Source: Bacteriovoracaceae bacterium UBA6200 (GTDB lineage Bacteria; Bdellovibrionota; Bacteriovoracia; Bacteriovoracales; Bacteriovoracaceae). From it: DNA of 60,461 nucleotides. Below the pieces are notes generated by a model. It was not told the DNA's origin and made no database searches. It saw only the letters and a list, made by a program, of their open reading frames with translations. Below are positions 60,139-60,461 of the stretch, in pieces (within the stretch, counting starts at the first letter, position 1; each line of letters starts with the position of its first letter). Both the position numbers and the translations under genes were made by a program. The stretch covers positions 1 to 60,461 of the forward strand of contig DISW01000022.1 in the NCBI GenBank assembly GCA_002422605.1, read 5' to 3'.

Positions 60139-60461
60139 GCACTCAAAATCCAGGTAAAGAGTTACAAGATTTAAAGAATTCAGTGGGCATGACTGTGACC
60201 TTGATTTCTTTTGCCATGATGTTTGCAACCATGTTCCTGGGCTTTTTTCTGGTACGTTTTAATTCACCGGTTTGGCCGCCAGTGGAGATTTCCAATATGC
60301 CAGTTCTGCTTCCACTCTTGAGTACCTTAGTGATGGCGCTGAGTTCAGCGACTTACTTCATGCTCGAGAAAAAATCAGAACAGCGGAAACTTTATTGGGC
60401 GGCCACAATTGCTTTGGGCGTAATCTTCCTGGTTCTTCAGTGGAATCTTTGGGGAGCACTT
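60135..60461 (+). CDS. Cytochrome c oxidase subunit III, second copy (5' part only)
   Basis: The frame from ATG 60135 (overlapping the coxA stop as ATGA) is open to the window edge, 109 codons. It begins with MSTQNPGKELQDLKNSVGMT and has membrane helices at about 21-42 and 54-76; RFNSPVWPPVEI between them is typical of COX3 of caa3-type oxidases. A third helix starts near 88. The rest lies beyond the window. Together with the gene at 54.5 kb this makes two subunit-III-like genes per cluster. Confidence 0.88.
   Translation, partial: MSTQNPGKELQDLKNSVGMTVTLISFAMMFATMFLGFFLVRFNSPVWPPVEISNMPVLLPLLSTLVMALSSATYFMLEKKSEQRKLYWAATIALGVIFLVLQWNLWGAL

Noticed and set aside
1..60461. Insertion sequences, CRISPR arrays, rRNA operons
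   Set aside because: No transposase, integrase, Cas, or rRNA sequence is seen; the only RNA gene found is tRNA-Cys.

Overview
The window looks like chromosomal DNA of a low-GC, Gram-negative, predatory-type bacterium, most likely Bdellovibrionota of the Bacteriovorax/Peredibacter kind. The basis is indirect: AT-rich coding sequence, many exported proteins and lipoproteins, a bacterial deoxyhypusine-synthase homologue, a Ku/LigD pair in Pseudomonas-like domain order, a COX15-CtaB fusion in an aa3-type oxidase cluster, and an E. coli-like YcaO. No 16S rRNA or other decisive marker is present, so the assignment is inference.

Left part (1-20.8 kb, minus strand): three genes in a row for a giant surface system. 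They are a Ser/Thr/Asn-rich lipoprotein with seven perfect-length 36-bp repeats, a 4909-residue exported mosaic protein (about 24 Ig-like repeats, 14 RCC1 blades, two PKD domains, an alpha/alpha-toroid-like region and a Gly-rich tail), and an RHS/YD-repeat protein with an N-terminal anchor and a transglutaminase-like domain that lacks its catalytic Cys. The RHS gene runs off the left edge of the window.

20.8-22.9 kb is a small regulatory island. It holds a lone receiver-domain protein divergent from an XRE regulator with a shared repeated operator. A second XRE regulator is interrupted by a +1 frameshift at a G6A7 run (coding strand) and followed by an ATGA-coupled 44-residue membrane peptide. 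Beyond it lie perfect palindromes, a symmetric cluster of TGTGCTTAG boxes and a tRNA-Cys(GCA) gene with its terminator.

23-49 kb holds mostly single genes and short operons. These include a Tat-exported FAD oxidoreductase, adenosine deaminase, a cytoplasmic PAS-GAF-PAS histidine kinase, a DHS-like protein behind a structured leader, a stress flavoprotein, an L,D-transpeptidase, Gfo/Idh/MocA oxidoreductase and the ku-ligD NHEJ operon. They continue with a PilZ-like protein, a dicarboxylate/glutamate symporter, a lone LON substrate-binding domain, a 38-residue basic protein, a membrane glycosyltransferase and a SpoU methylase. The last ones are a stand-alone CtaA, MntP, threonine dehydratase, a Cys/His-rich lipoprotein, truncated haemoglobin facing a QEGLA/MATCAP-type protease, and a coupled exported C26 amidase/M1-like peptidase pair.

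50-60.5 kb: an exported unknown protein, a GNAT coupled to YcaO, an RRM protein, then the cytochrome oxidase cluster. That cluster reads COX3-like, CPYC membrane protein, DUF420, CtaA-CtaB fusion, COX2, COX1 and a second COX3 cut by the right edge. It starts behind a promoter whose spacer is a perfect palindrome with an FNR-type core.
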